DNA of 64,000 nucleotides, taken from the NCBI RefSeq assembly GCF_000003195.3, contig NC_012873.2, positions 23,781,317 through 23,845,316 of the forward strand, in the 5' to 3' direction. Both the position numbers and the translations under genes were made by a program. Within the stretch, counting starts at the first letter, position 1. Every line of letters starts with the position of its first letter. This stretch comes from Sorghum bicolor (lineage: Eukaryota; Streptophyta; Magnoliopsida; Poales; Poaceae). Below are positions 45,801 through 57,611 of this stretch, one piece after another. The notes under the pieces were generated by a model. The model had not been told where the DNA came from. It saw only the letters and a list, made by a program, of their open reading frames with translations, and did no database searches.

Positions 45801-48148
45801 TAATTAATTGCTTGCAATTGTTGTTTCTATTTGGATTACAATATGTAAATGATGTTTTCTGGGAATCTTGTTTATAGAAAAGTTGTAGATAATTCATTTA
45901 TCTAGCTTCTGTTAAAATTTGGTAGTATTTGGTTATGTGGTTTGTGAGTTATGTCTGTTCAAAGTTTGATTACAGAAATGGCTGCTCTGTGTTTGTCAGA
46001 GACAGATTCTTGAGCTTTATAATTTCGACCAGTTTAGGTTGAGAATCATGCTTTGATGTCTAAATATGAAATGCAGATAATTTCTTAAGCTTTCCAGAAT
46101 GTCTTAATTAGTATCTTTTGGAGTTGTGTAACTCCAGTTATGATTTATTTTCTCAGCTGCTGTTAACAGTCCTAAAAATGGCACATTCCTTGTATTGCTG
46201 TTGCTTGGTATATTGCTATGTATGACTCATGTCTTTGGTAATGGCCAAGTTAATATACCTGAGACCTGGTGAAACATGTATGCCATGTCTAATATGTTTA
46301 GTGTTGCATTCCTTGTTGGCTTAGCATATTGGTTGTGTAATCATTAAGTTGAGCAATGAGATGTGCTTAAGTGTGTTTAGTGTAACCATGCTCTTGCCAT
46401 GCTTCTTGTGTGTAATGCTTTGTCTATTGCACTTCCATGTGTTCATGCACTTGCATCTTGCATGTCATTTAGGTACGCTAGATAAACCACGTGAAGGATG
46501 TGATGGTGGATCATCCCAAAGATGGAATGATTAAGCAAGTGTTATGATCTTAGATGTCACTAAGACGGAGCAAGCTAACTAATCTGACTCGGTGTCACAT
46601 TCCAGGCAAGCCCCGGAGCATTATAAGCCTCCTACTTTTTGAAAGTCAATGAGTATATATATGTTATATATGTATTGTTGCATTATGTATAGGAGTTGGA
46701 TGAAACCCTTGCTGCATATATATACCCTTCCTTGTCCAGTATATATATAACCTGAATCCAAATTAGTCTGGATCACGTCTATGCTTAGCCATGCTTAGCT
46801 CGGTAGAAGCCAGGTGATTTCCTATCACCTGCAGGATATAGGTGGATTCCGGATCACGGTTGGCTATATTTGCTATCGTGGAAAAGAACCATGTGTTAAT
46901 AATATGAAAGGAGACCGGGCGGGATGATGATAGTGACGTAACAAGGCATGGAGGTCTTGGGTGTGGATCTATCCCCATCTATGTCGATTAAGGACCGATC
47001 GTTGTACGTCCTCTTGTCATGTTGAACGCATGCCTAACACTTAGTTGGCCGGATAAGTCGTTCCGACCGTGAAGCCTAGTAGTATGACTCAGGCCGGAAG
47101 ACCGGCAAGTATAAAGTGCGCACTACCGGAGGAAGTGTGGTGTGCGGGGGACCATTGACGTAAGACCAAAGGCAGGTGAGTTAAAATTCCTGACCTCCCT
47201 GGCAGAGTGGTAGCCCTAGGAGTGCGGTGCTGATCGGAGCCGCGATTCCTGAGTCGTGCCAAAGGTGACCCGCTTGCTCTCCGACGGGGGATGCTTGGGT
47301 GAGTGCTAGGAATAACCCTCCAGCTGGATAGGAATCGATTCGAATCGCCGTCTCTCCCGGATAGTGAGAACTTGACAGAGCAGCGGCAAACATAGCATTC
47401 ACTAATAACTTAATGGTTCTATGATGATGATGAGGATCACAGCCTTGATAAACCTGATATGGTTATTATTGATTGATATTAATCAAGTGATTGCTATAAT
47501 ACAGGTGCTAATCTAGTTGATAGGTTAATGAGAATTAAATGGATGCTAAATAAGAAAGGTTTAACTATTTATACTTAAGCTTTTTATGCAAAATGTTGTC
47601 CAACAAGCTCCACTTATATATCACCCTTGCATACTCCTTGGTGTCATTTATCTCTGGTTTATGACGGGTAAGTCTAGCTGAGTACATTCTCGTACTCAGG
47701 GTTTATTCCCACTTGTTGCAGGCTGTGATGTATCATAGCTACTGCAAGATTTGGATGACTCCTGCTATAGGGAAGGAGTAAGATCATGGGCATGATCCTT
47801 CCTACTTACCTCATCTATGATGCTTTTGTTGGAATGGACCATGGTACTGGCATGTATTTGAAATAAAAGTGATATTGGTTTCAAATTACTTTGCTTCCGC
47901 TATTTGTAAACTTGAGTTGTAATAACCTTATCGAGCTCCGATGTATTTGAACTACTTGCAAAATGTATGTAATGTGTGACTTGTTATGTTGAATCACAAC
48001 GATCTTGGCTTGTATGTTGGTTGGTTTGAAATCCGTCGTGATTTTGTTGGACTACCGGAGTTATATGGGCTCAAGTATGACAAATTGATCACTTCGGTGA
48101 TTGTTTTTTTTGTACTTGTGCTCTTATAATTTGGACGGTTCCGTGACA
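42853..48148 (+). mobile_element. 5.3-kb LTR-like insertion of the element E family
   Basis: It starts TGTAACACCCC and ends CCGTGACA, flanked by gtcat and gtcac (4 of 5 bases). Its last 1.2 kb (about 46975-48148) match the complement of the element E LTR (56444-57611), so it is of the same family. No gag or pol motif is found. It could be a single very long solo LTR, or LTRs with a collapsed internal region. Most of 44500-46600 is AT-rich and non-coding. Confidence 0.68.
44040..44460. other. GC-rich island inside the long LTR
   Basis: A locally GC-rich, CpG-containing stretch in AT-rich surroundings. Overlapping open frames on both strands (for example minus 44318-43938) have no recognisable motif and look like a compositional effect. 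It could be the LTR promoter and leader zone. Confidence 0.4.
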
Positions 48149-48631
48149 GTCACGGTGATGGAGGTGACCAATATATGATATTCAAGTGCTCCAACTTCTA
48201 AAAGAAGAAAGAGAAAAACAAAATGAGCTCAAGGCAAAGGTATTTTTAATAGGGCCATTTTGTTTTGCCGCTCAAGACACCTAGTGGGTGTGAGTGGATA
48301 TAGGATAGATAACCGTACAATAAAGAGGGGAAATCTTTAATTGCAATGGTTATCTAGTGCCACTAAGTATGAGTCTCATTTGCATTTTCCTAGCGCTTAG
48401 TGACGTGGTGAGCTGCATGAGAAAGCCTATAAAAATATTTGTGAAAAGCTAATTCAAATGTCCAATTTATTTTGGAATATTTTGGTAAAATTAGCTACTT
48501 GAAAAGGTGCTAAAAATTCAAAAAAGATAAACTGTTATCCAGACATAAAAGAACTGCAGGCTGCTGAAACAAGCTGAAAGTTATTGTAAGCAGCTGAAAC
48601 TAGTTGGAAGCAGTCAGAACCAGCCAAAAAC

Positions 48632-48860
48632 TAGTGCACAATCTGACAGCAAGCAAGTGAAGGTCTTTCTAAAAAGCTGGAAGCAGTTGCGACTAGTTGG
48701 AAACAGTTAAAATCAATGCACAGCTCAACAGCAAGCAAATGAGCGTGGTTGCAGGTCACTGGAGGCAGTCGCAACCAGTTAAATCCATTGTGCAGTCCAA
48801 CAGCAGACAGGTGAAAAGAATGTTGGAAGCAGTTGTAGCTAGTTGGAATCAGTTGAAAGA
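48632..48860. repeat. Three degenerate tandem units of about 75 bp
   Basis: Units share a core of the form cAACAGCAagCAa followed by GGAAGCAGTTGc and AgTTGGAA. They lie within the solo LTR outside the inner insertion. By eye the units differ at many positions. Confidence 0.55.
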
Positions 48861-50273
48861 TTTTACAAATATTGCCTGCTGTCTGTCTCATGCGTAAGAA
48901 GGAAAAGGCAGGGACCATGCTTGCATACGTTGTATGTGGTGGAGCTCTTGCCATAATAAATGAGAGAGAGAAAGAGAAGAGGTGATTTGGATGGTTGCAT
49001 GCAAATGTGAACACGCTTGAAGAAAAGGAGGTAGCCATTGACCTTTGCTATTCATAGCATGGGGTCCACTCAAGTATAAGGAGGTACTTAAGTGTTTTGA
49101 GGTGCAGCTCGTCCCATTTAAAATGGAGAGTGCAGGCGTGCATGCGCGTGGACTGCTGGTTGCAGCTCTTTGCCACTTACTCATTTACTTGATGTGACCC
49201 ATTGCTAAGAGAAGACAGAGGGCCACTCAGTGCCTGTGTTGCCTGTTGTGGAAAACGGTACTATTGTTTTGCCCGTTGGAGAGTTGGCTGGCCAAGGAAA
49301 TATAGGCCGAGTGCTCCCCTTCTTTGCTTTCTGTCTCGTGAATATAGAATAAAACGCCTCACTTCTTTCTTTCGAGAGAACAGAGAACTCGAGCTCTCCT
49401 CTTCCATCTCTCCCAAGTGCTAATCCTACGAGAGATTTTTGAGAGGTCTCCATGATTGATCCAGTGAGCTCGTGAGCATCTCCTCCCTCTCCTCTCCCTC
49501 CCATAGCTTGGTGCTCATCTGAGAGAGGATTGAGGGAAACCCTAGGTGCATTTGAAACTGCATATTCTTGTGGCTCTAGGTGATTTTTGTGATTGTGGAT
49601 TTCTTATTACTCTTGGTGATTGTCGTCACCTAGACAGTTGTGGATTTGTTGATTGGTGAGTGGATTTGGAGATTGTGTCCGCCCCCAATCAAGGTGATAT
49701 TTGTGATGGGTTCTTGGGCTTATTCCCCGGCGAAGTGCCAAAACCCACTCTAGTGGATTTCGCGTGTCATTGAGCTACCTCACTTGTGGTAGGTCCTTGC
49801 GGTGCTCGTGGTGAGCTTGGATGTGAAATCCCAATTAACCGCCGGATCACGAAGTGTTGGTCGACACAACAGGGACTAGCGTGCCAGCAAGCACGTGAAC
49901 CTCAGGAGAAAAATATTGGGGTCAATATTGTGATTGGTATTCTCCCGGTGATTATTTTGATATACATTGTGATTGACTCATCCCCTACACATCGGTATAA
50001 TTATCTCTTACCTCTTTACTTTCTTGCAAATTAGTTGTAACTAGTAGATCCTAGTTTTAGCTAGCTGTAACTAGTTGTAAAGAGTAGTGATATAGACCTT
50101 GCTTGTGCCTACAGATTATTGCAACTAAAATTATTGGACAGGTGGCTTGCAACCCTTGTAGAGCTAGAGCAAAATTGCTTATTGCCTTTTGTTATGCTAA
50201 TTCTTTGCTCTATTGCCTTGTAGATTTTTTAAATAGGCTATTCACCCCCCTCTAGCCATATTAGGACCTTTCA

Positions 50274-51660
50274 GATAGTTGACTTCATGCTTTCTTAACT
50301 GCCATGAAGCATAAGCTATAACTCTACCTTCTTGCATCAGCACACACCCTAAACCACATTTCGATGCGTCACAAAACAAATCAAAATGCTTCTCGATATT
50401 TGGTTGTGCCAGAACAGGAGCGGTGGTCAGCAATTTTCGCAAGGTGCGGAAGGCTACTTCTCACCCTTCCGTCCAAACAAACTTATGATCTTTTTGTAGC
50501 AAACTGGTCATTGGCTTGGCAATCTTGGAGAAGTCGGGTATGAATCGACGATAATACCCGGCTAGACCAAGAAAGCTTCGAACTTCCGAGACAGAAGTTG
50601 GTGCCTTCCAGTCCATGACTTCCTGTACTTTTGACGGATCCACAGCAATCCCTTATTCTGACAGAATGTGCCCGAGGAAAGCAACTTTCTTCAGCCAGAA
50701 CTCGCACTTACTAAACTTTGCATACAACTGATGTTCTCACAGTCGTGTTAGCACGACTCTCAGATGCTCGGTGTGATCTTGCTCATTCTCTGAATAGACC
50801 AGAATGTCATCGATGAACACCACAACAAACTTGTCTAACTCTGGCATAAAGACAGAGTTCATCGGATACATAAAGTATGCAGGAGCATTTGTCAACCCAA
50901 AGGACATGACAAGATACTCATACAACCCATATCTGGTGGAGAAAGCAGTCTTCATTATATCTTGCGGACGAATCTTGATTTGGTGATACCCAGACCTCAA
51001 ATCTATCTTAGAGAACACTTTTGCCTTGGACAACTAATCAAACAGGATATCAATCCGTGGCAACGGATACTTATTTTTAATTGTTACCGCATTGAGTGGA
51101 CAATAGTCCACGCACATACGCAGCGATTGATCCTTCTTTTTCACAAACAACGCTGGACAACCCCATTCTGACAAAATTGGTCGGATGAAACCTTTATCCA
51201 GCAACTATTTCAGCGAAGTCTTCAACTCAGCGAGCTCATTAGGCGGCATCTGGTATGGCCTTCTAGAGATCGGTGCTATACCTGGTATCAACTCTATAGC
51301 AAACTCCACTTCCCTATCCAGGGGAAGTGCTGGCAACTCCTCGAGAAAAACGTCAGGAAACTCACAGACCACTGGTATGTGTTCTAGTGGAACCACCTGT
51401 ACTGCACATGAAAGACTGGCGAAGTCGAATCATGGGGTAGCCTAACCTGAAGCATGCCATCCCCCTACAGATCTTTAAGGGAGAGAGTTCTGTGTCCAGC
51501 ATCTATAACTGCACCCTAGTCAGTCATCTTATTCATTCCAATGATAATGTCCAAAATGAGCCCTGGCATGACCACAAGGTTTACACGAAACCTTCGGCCA
51601 CTGATATCCAAGGTAGCCTCTGTTACTGCTTTGTTAGTCAACACATCAGCCCCTGCTGAA
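50274..51660 (-). pseudogene. Element E RT, with the C-terminal protease part
   Basis: From 51660 down, the protease half (EATLDISGRRFRVNLVV, then LILDIIIGMN) continues from 52940 across the inserted solo LTR. RT follows from about 51396: [25 protein letters not shown], catalytic FIDD in [25 protein letters not shown], and the start of RNase H with [14 protein letters not shown]. Stops occur for example near 51207, 51035, 50737, 50652 and 50461. Such stops fit mutational decay. The frame breaks off at 50274, at the gatag duplication, and resumes at 42735. Confidence 0.85.
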
Positions 51661-52939
51661 TGTTGACGGTCCTTAATGCTCACATTTAACCATCAACTAA
51701 TCATGGAAAACGACTTATATGCAACCATCACCCAGACTTAGGGTTTTATCTAACAGAATTCCACGAGTTTTGGTGTTTGTCTATTTCTGGAGGGGGTTAT
51801 CAGGAAATACGGAAGAAAGGCCCACACGTCGGGTTTACATAGAGATATTAACGTGCCGCGCAATTTTCTATCATCTAGAAGACTCCAAAAGCCACGGGAA
51901 TGAAGCGGAGGCCGGGAGGGCTCAGGCACAGGGCGCCCACCCTAGTCCTAAGGGCGCCCGCCCTACTACAGTGGTCAATCAGAGTCCAATTCGGGTATTA
52001 CGCTCCACCGACCTAAAGGATCAAGGAAAACCGTGCGATTAATGTCGGTTTGATCCAAAAGCCCATATTCACTTGAAGGGACTATAAAACCAGACCCCCT
52101 GGCCCCTTGAGATCATACCTCTTCTACAGAATCAAAGCTAGGGTTTCAATTCTTCATCCAAGTAGAGAGGATCCCTCTAGTTCTTCTAGTTCTACCTCTA
52201 GTTCATCTAGATCTAGTTCTAGTTCGTCTAGTTCTAGTTCTAGTTCCTCTAGTTCTAGTTCTAGTTAGTTCTAGTTGTAATCTAGAAAATAGGGAGAGAG
52301 AAGAGGAGAGCGGAGGAGGAGCCGGATCTGTCGGATCTTCCTCAACATTGTACTTTTGCAGCAACTGGTTTGTTCTTCGCCGTTCTCCAGGTTCTTCAAT
52401 TCATAAATCTTGAGTTCTTTAATTACTTTTATTTACATTCAAGTTGTTTATTGGATTCCCACTTGCATCAAGTGCTCTAATATTTGAAACATTAGAGTAG
52501 TAATTAATAGATTAGACGTGGTGTTTAGTCTTGCAATTACCTGGAATTCCACCCAATCCTGTGGATTGTTGTGGTAGGCTTAGGGTAGTGACAGCCCTAA
52601 CGGTCGATGTATTCCACCTCGTTCGGATCGGTGTTTGTAGGACCGTAGTCAGACCTTCCTAGCCCCCTTCTCATCTCTTTTCGTGGTTAGTGCTCTGATG
52701 TCCCGATATAAATAATCTTGAAGTAATTCTTGATTCTTAGATCAACTAGAGAACTCTCAGGAAACTTCCTCTCTTCCCACCAAAAATACTTAAATAGTTA
52801 TCCTTGGGTGATCTTGATTCTTAATTGGTACACTCACATTCCCTGTGGAAAATCGATACTCTGGAATACTCCCCGGTGAAGGCTACATCGGCATCCGTGC
52901 GCTTGCGGATTTTTCTGTTTGCGTTTAAAATACCCAACA
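51661..52939 (+). mobile_element. Solo LTR of a family-B relative in the E protease
   Basis: It starts TGTTGACGGTCC and ends TACCCAACA, as does the B LTR, and shares a long block (near 51730-51840) with the complement of 16610-16720. Length is 1279 bp. Flanks are ctgaa and cagaa (4 of 5). The protease frame reads across once it is removed. There is no internal region, so it is a product of LTR-LTR recombination. Confidence 0.85.
52175..52285. repeat. TCTAGTTC microsatellite
   Basis: Irregular repeats of ctagttc and ctagttct over about 110 bp inside the solo LTR, upstream of its likely leader. Confidence 0.75.
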
Positions 52940-53129
52940 CAGAACTGATGCGATAACCACAACCCAACTCGGTAATTGGTTGGTCATGCTTTTGTGCAAA
53001 TGCTTCGCTCATGAATGAATGCGATGATCCAGAATCAAACAAAACAACGGCAAGATGTTGGTTGACAGGAAACATATCAGCTGTTACTGGATCTCCTTCT
53101 AGGATTTCCTCTATCGAGGTGTGGTGCAC
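52940..53129 (-). pseudogene. Element E protease, N-terminal part
   Basis: It has the active site VVLFDSGSSHSFM and a downstream ITELGCGYRI segment, then stops at the inserted LTR. Chromovirus proteases of this group carry DSG(S/A)xHSF, which agrees. Confidence 0.82.
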
Positions 53130-53149
53130 ACGGGCCGGGTAGGTCGTCT

Positions 53150-54244
53150 GCTACTTCTTGGGGTAAGGACATTTCTTAGCAAAGTGCCCCATCTTGTGGC
53201 AATTATAGCACGGACCCTTGGTCATGTTGTTGGCAGCAGGTGCTGCAACTTGCATTGCCTTTGGCTTGGCGGGAGCCACTGCTACCTTGTATGACTTTTG
53301 ATGCGTTGGATGCCCTGTGTTCCTTCTCTGCGGCGGTCAAAACCTAGCACCTGGGGCAGGAGGACGATACTGCTGACGTTCTGCCACCACTGGTGCCCTG
53401 GATTAAGACGATCCAGCTTCAAAAGTCTTTTGCGCGACTTGGATGCACTATAGTTGTTGTTATTGTTCTCTTGGGTCAGACAGTCGCTAATGTAGGCATT
53501 GAAGGTAGCCTGGGCCCCTGTACCCATGGTCTTCAGCATCTTTGGGCTCAAACCTCTCTAGAAACTAGCGATCTTCTTGGCCTCTATGTTTACGAACTCG
53601 GGAGCGTAACGAGCAAGATTATTGAAAGCGTGCAGATACTCCTTCATAGACTTGGTCCCCTGAGACAGCTTCATGAATTCTCCGACCTTCATTTCCAGCA
53701 CACCCGGAGGAATATAATTCTCCCAAAAGGTGGTGGTGAAGCAGTTCTAGGTGATCGGGGTCCCCTCTGGGTAGGTGGTGCGATGATGGGACCACCATAT
53801 CCCAGCAGGCCCCTGCAACTGAGGCGCTGCATACTCTGCCTTGAGCTCTTCAGTCATTCGAGGGAGACAAAACTTCTGCTCCATGGTGTTAATCCACTCA
53901 TCGGCCTCAAGCAGTTCTAGGGCCTCCTTAAAGATCGGTGGTTTGGTATCCATGAAGTCCTTGAAAGAGTTGTACTGATTTACTTCACGGCCGCCCTGCT
54001 TATGCCCACGGCGGGTGTTGTCAGCGATATTGCGTAGGGCTTCTTCCATGTTGCGCTGCATCTGCTCCATGTTGCGTTGGCTCCCCAGAAACTGCACAAA
54101 GAACATGTTCGCAGTGTATGGAGGAGGTGGTGGTGGTGGCGGTGATGGTGCTCTTTCCTCATTCCTATGAGCCTCTCCTCCGGAGCAACCTGCTCCAAGA
54201 CCGGGGTTGCTGTTACCCCCGCCACGAGTTTGCACCATCTGCAT
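53150..54244 (-). pseudogene. Element E gag
   Basis: Starts at ATG 54244 (MQMVQTRGG) or the second Met. A Pro-rich run is followed by the chromovirus gag core (PIFKEALELLEADEWINTM, LQGPAGIWW), GEFMKLSQGTKSMKEYL, and KMLKTMGTGAQATF. It ends in a zinc knuckle CYNCHKMGHFAKKC at about 53160-53205. Stops at about 53747 and 53553 and a frame change near 53400 break it. Gag core, knuckle and protease follow in the usual order. Confidence 0.82.
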
Positions 54245-54574
54245 CCGTCAATGATAAGTAGTCGTTAGGAGTTGCTATCAAAGGTAGACATATGTAGAAT
54301 TATGCCATACTGAATTTACTGAGGAGAATAAATTCGCACAATAAACCGAGGCATAACAATTCATCATCCACACACAACATCACTAACAGATTACTTAACA
54401 TTTAAGCAACAGGGTACGCACACATCCAGAATTGCCAGTATACATACACTAGACTTTCAGCATTAACACAGTTCAACACATAGAGTTTTACACATCCCAG
54501 ATCCAACAGATTACAAGGCATGCCATGCATCAACAACAACAAAAGAAGAAGGATTAGCTCTAGAGCCCTAGCAT

Positions 54575-55618
54575 CTACTCGCTATGGTCACTGTCCATGC
54601 CGGAACCTTCCTCATCCTCATCTCCACTAGCGGTTGCCTCCATCTGTGGATCCTCATCCATCTCATCCTCAGAATCTAACTCAGCTGCTACAAGCAGGTG
54701 GTGAGGGTGGAGCTGGTTATGCAGCTGGTGGATCTCCTCATGCAGATTCTCATTGTACTCCTCAGCATTAGCTAGCTGCTGCTCAAACTCTAGCTGTCGG
54801 GCCCTCAATGTGTCCTCCTCGTGCCAGGCTTCATTCCTCTGACCAAGCACATGAACTAGCATGCGCTCGCAGTTCCTGTGAGCGGTGGTCACCCTATCCC
54901 TCTGCTCTCTCACTGCGAGCAGATCCTGGCTCAGCTCACTGTTCTTCTGGACTGCATGGTCCCTCTCCAGAGTCACACGGGCCAACTCTGACTGCAGCCT
55001 CTCAACCCCACTATCAAACTCAGGCTATAGCTGGCGCTTCTCATCCTGAACTATGAGAAGAGACCCAGACAAGCGTCCCAATCAACGCTCTAGACCCCCA
55101 TAGGTCTTCATTAAGGCAAACATAGCACTCATAGTTGCGCTGTCACTGTGCTGATCCTCATCCGCACTCCTCTCTAGAGCATTCACCTCGGACTGATCCC
55201 ACTCCGAAGTGTAGGGGTTACCCCGGGGAAACACCCCAGCGAAGGCGTGGGCCAGCTCCTACGGAAACCTCTCCATGATGACCCTCAGAACCGCAAAAGC
55301 AGCCCTGTTGGCACCCTAGAAAGGCATGGTACCTCGGGACTCGTACACCCAGCCACCTAAGGCAGGGTCACCTCCACTGGTAGGGACCACTACCTCAATC
55401 CCCACCAGAGTCCCGTCACCAAGCTGCTCCTTGTTCCAATAGTAGCGAGGTTCCCTTCCTTTGGGATACCCCATCGAACTGAGCACTCTCTAAAGCAAGG
55501 TAAGCATCCCAAACTCCTGTAGGAACTTGCTCTTATGACGCGAGCTCCTAGCTACCAACTGATGGCGAGGGGCCCGCCCACCAGTGGACTTGCGAGAGGT
55601 GAGCCGAGTGCGTGCCAT
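54575..55618 (-). pseudogene. Element E orf0 with a histone H3-like N-terminus
   Basis: One frame of 347 codons from ATG 55618-55616 to the stop at 54575. Five in-frame stops (about 55490, 55317, 55258, 55084, 55028), mostly TAG, show decay without frame change. The N-terminus, MARTRLTSRKSTGGRAPR, matches the H3 tail at 16 of the first 26 residues after Met. H3 K4, K14, K18, K23 and K27 are Arg or His, but R8-K9-S10-T11-G12-G13 is kept. A middle domain (about residues 45-150) is unrecognised. Residues 200-300 form a coiled coil, and the last 35 are Asp/Glu-rich. Rice RIRE3/RIRE8 relatives have an ORF at this place. Function unknown. Confidence 0.7.
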
Positions 55619-56425
55619 CTGTCGAAAAATAGAATACCTTGGGTATGACTGAGGACTATCTTTTATTATCTTAATTGAAATTGGGACAGATTTAAATAAG
55701 GGGAGGAAGTAAGCAACGATATGGAATGAACATGATGCATGCACGGACTTACGATCTCACAAACGTAGAAAAGAAAATTAATACTAATCGGTATATGCGG
55801 TGGCACACAACGTTCTCTCATAACGTAACTAGCGTTCTAGCCGAGAACGTGGTTAGCGTACCTGCAGAAAACTCATTTCAGCCCAACCACAGTATGAACA
55901 TGCAGAACAAGAATTTAGAGCTATACACCCCACACACATAGACACCACATTCATGCATATGGTGTGTTACTACCCACATCATCGCCCTTGTGACGGCATC
56001 GCCTCTTAGGACGGAATCTCCAACATATGGTACTGTTCCCAGGCACACCAAACATGCGTGCATGACACAGCACCTATTATCACTTCCCTAGATCAGCAGT
56101 GTATCCGATCATGCTCTCACAGCTCCCACTTACCAAGGCGTAGAGGAAGAATTGATCCATACATTACCACTCAAATGAATGGCACTCATACTATTGCACA
56201 CCGTATGAGCGATGAAAATAGAAATATGATGCATAACCCCTAAGTCAGTACTTAACTAGCCACCTTAGAGTCCTTAACTGGGCATAAAGGATATGACCAT
56301 GGCACACCATGTAGTTTTTCCAAAAACTCATTTTAACACCTTGATTATCGTTATTTTGATAGATAACTTTGATTAACTGGTTTTAGTTCAATTTAGAATG
56401 TACTTATGAACAGTAACTCGCTAAA
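55619..56425 (-). other. Leader of element E between primer-binding site and orf0
   Basis: About 800 bp without a convincing frame. An open stretch continues the orf0 frame upstream to 55744 but lacks H3-like content, so the Met at 55618 is preferred. Confidence 0.55.
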
Positions 56426-56441
56426 CCTTGCTCTGATGCCA
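56426..56441 (-). other. Primer-binding site of element E
   Basis: Minus strand TGGCATCAGAGCAAGG, two bases after the LTR end. It resembles the initiator tRNA-Met site (TGGTATCAGAGC) with one transition. Confidence 0.78.
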
Positions 56442-56443
56442 GC

Positions 56444-57611
56444 TGTAACAGAACCATCCAAATTATAAGAGATTAAGCCTAATAATGAACATTTGCACAG
56501 TCAAACCATCAAGCTTAAGCCCATATAATCCTGGTAGTCCGTGAAATCTCAAAGGATTTCAAACCACAACTCATACATACAACCAAGATCGTAATAAGTT
56601 CAGCGGTCACCATTCACAATTACATCCAGTTCGCAACATTCATCACATACATCGGAGTTACTTAAAGTTATTACAAACCAAGTTCTCAAGTAGCGGAAGC
56701 TTCATAGTTTGAAAATAACACACACACATTTAGTCTGATACAGTGCCATAGTTCGATCATTCCCACAAAAGCAAAAGAGGAGGTAGAGTGACCATTGCCC
56801 TTGGTCTAGTCATCAGCCATTGCTTGGTACAAGCAGTGAATGCAATAACCATAGTACATTTTCCCATCTGCAAAACAACATGGGAATAGAACCCTGAGTA
56901 CGAGAATGTACTCAGCTAGACTTACCCATCATAAACCAAAATTAAAGACCCTTCAAGGATCATGAAGGCTGCATGGTGGGGTAGCTGAGACCTTTTTTGC
57001 GTAAAAGCATTACTCAACTAAAAGAGATCATAGCCTGATAACCTTTCTCTTTTAATTAGCTCAAGTTAAGTATTATCATTACCTATTATCTTGGTTTGCA
57101 CATGTACTATTGCAAACAAGTGTTGTGATATGATGGTACCTCATCATAGCATTCACAAATCATTACTTATCATATCCAAGTGTTCCATAGTCCTTACTAC
57201 GAGGACAGGGCTCATGTCAAGTGCTCACTATCCAGGAGCGATGGTGACTCGAATCGATTTCTAACCAACTGTCGAGTTTATTCCCCAGACAAACCACACT
57301 CACTCATCAAGTGAGCTACAGATCACCGTATTGCACTATCCAGGACCAATTGGCGGGTTCGACACGCACCGCCCGTACCTGAGGACCGTTGCGGCGACCG
57401 AGGTATCCAAGGTATACCAAGGTTGCGCGTCGTGCCCTCGTCGTTCTCCTCAACCATCACCAATACAGCGCGTACATCAGGCCGATTCCCGGCCCGGATA
57501 GTGCTCAGGCTTCGCGGTCGGAACGACTTATCCTTCCAGCTAAGTGTGGGGCATGCGTTCAACATGACAAGAGGGTCATCAATGATCGGTCCTTTATCGA
57601 CACAGGCAGTG
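56444..57611 (-). repeat. 5' LTR of element E, start cut by element F
   Basis: Minus strand end is CTGTTACA. It corresponds to 46975-48148 of the inner insertion, including the shared block around a complement of tctagctgagtacattctcg. Only the last 1168 bp are present. The remainder should lie beyond the right end of F. Confidence 0.82.

Larger units (their letters stand above)
42736..50273. mobile_element. Long solo LTR in RNase H of element E, itself interrupted
   Basis: It starts TGAAAGCCCTAG and ends AGGACCTTTCA with a perfect 5-bp duplication gatag on both sides. After removal of the inner insertion (42853-48148) about 2.2 kb remain, with no coding frame, which fits a solo LTR from an element with long LTRs. 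The orientation is not proven: the start and the poly-C end (ttcacccccc) suggest plus. Its superfamily is uncertain. Confidence 0.75.
42311..57611 (-). mobile_element. Element E: Tekay/Del-like chromovirus, split by insertions
   Basis: On the minus strand: 5' LTR (from 57611, truncated), primer-binding site, an extra ORF (orf0), gag, protease, RT and RNase H, ending at 42311 where element D is inserted. Integrase and chromodomain are outside the window. Three insertions interrupt it: solo LTRs at 51661-52939 and 42736-50273, and F in the LTR. RT and gag motifs fit the Tekay/Del group. The rice RIRE3/RIRE8 relatives are described with an ORF before gag. Confidence 0.8.

Noticed and set aside
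52175..52285. Possible CRISPR-like or satellite array
   Set aside because: Short irregular ctagttc repeats without spacers; a simple microsatellite.
55490..55618. True histone H3 gene or fragment
   Set aside because: Similarity stops after about 28 residues, no histone fold follows, and the frame continues into a coiled-coil ORF upstream of gag.
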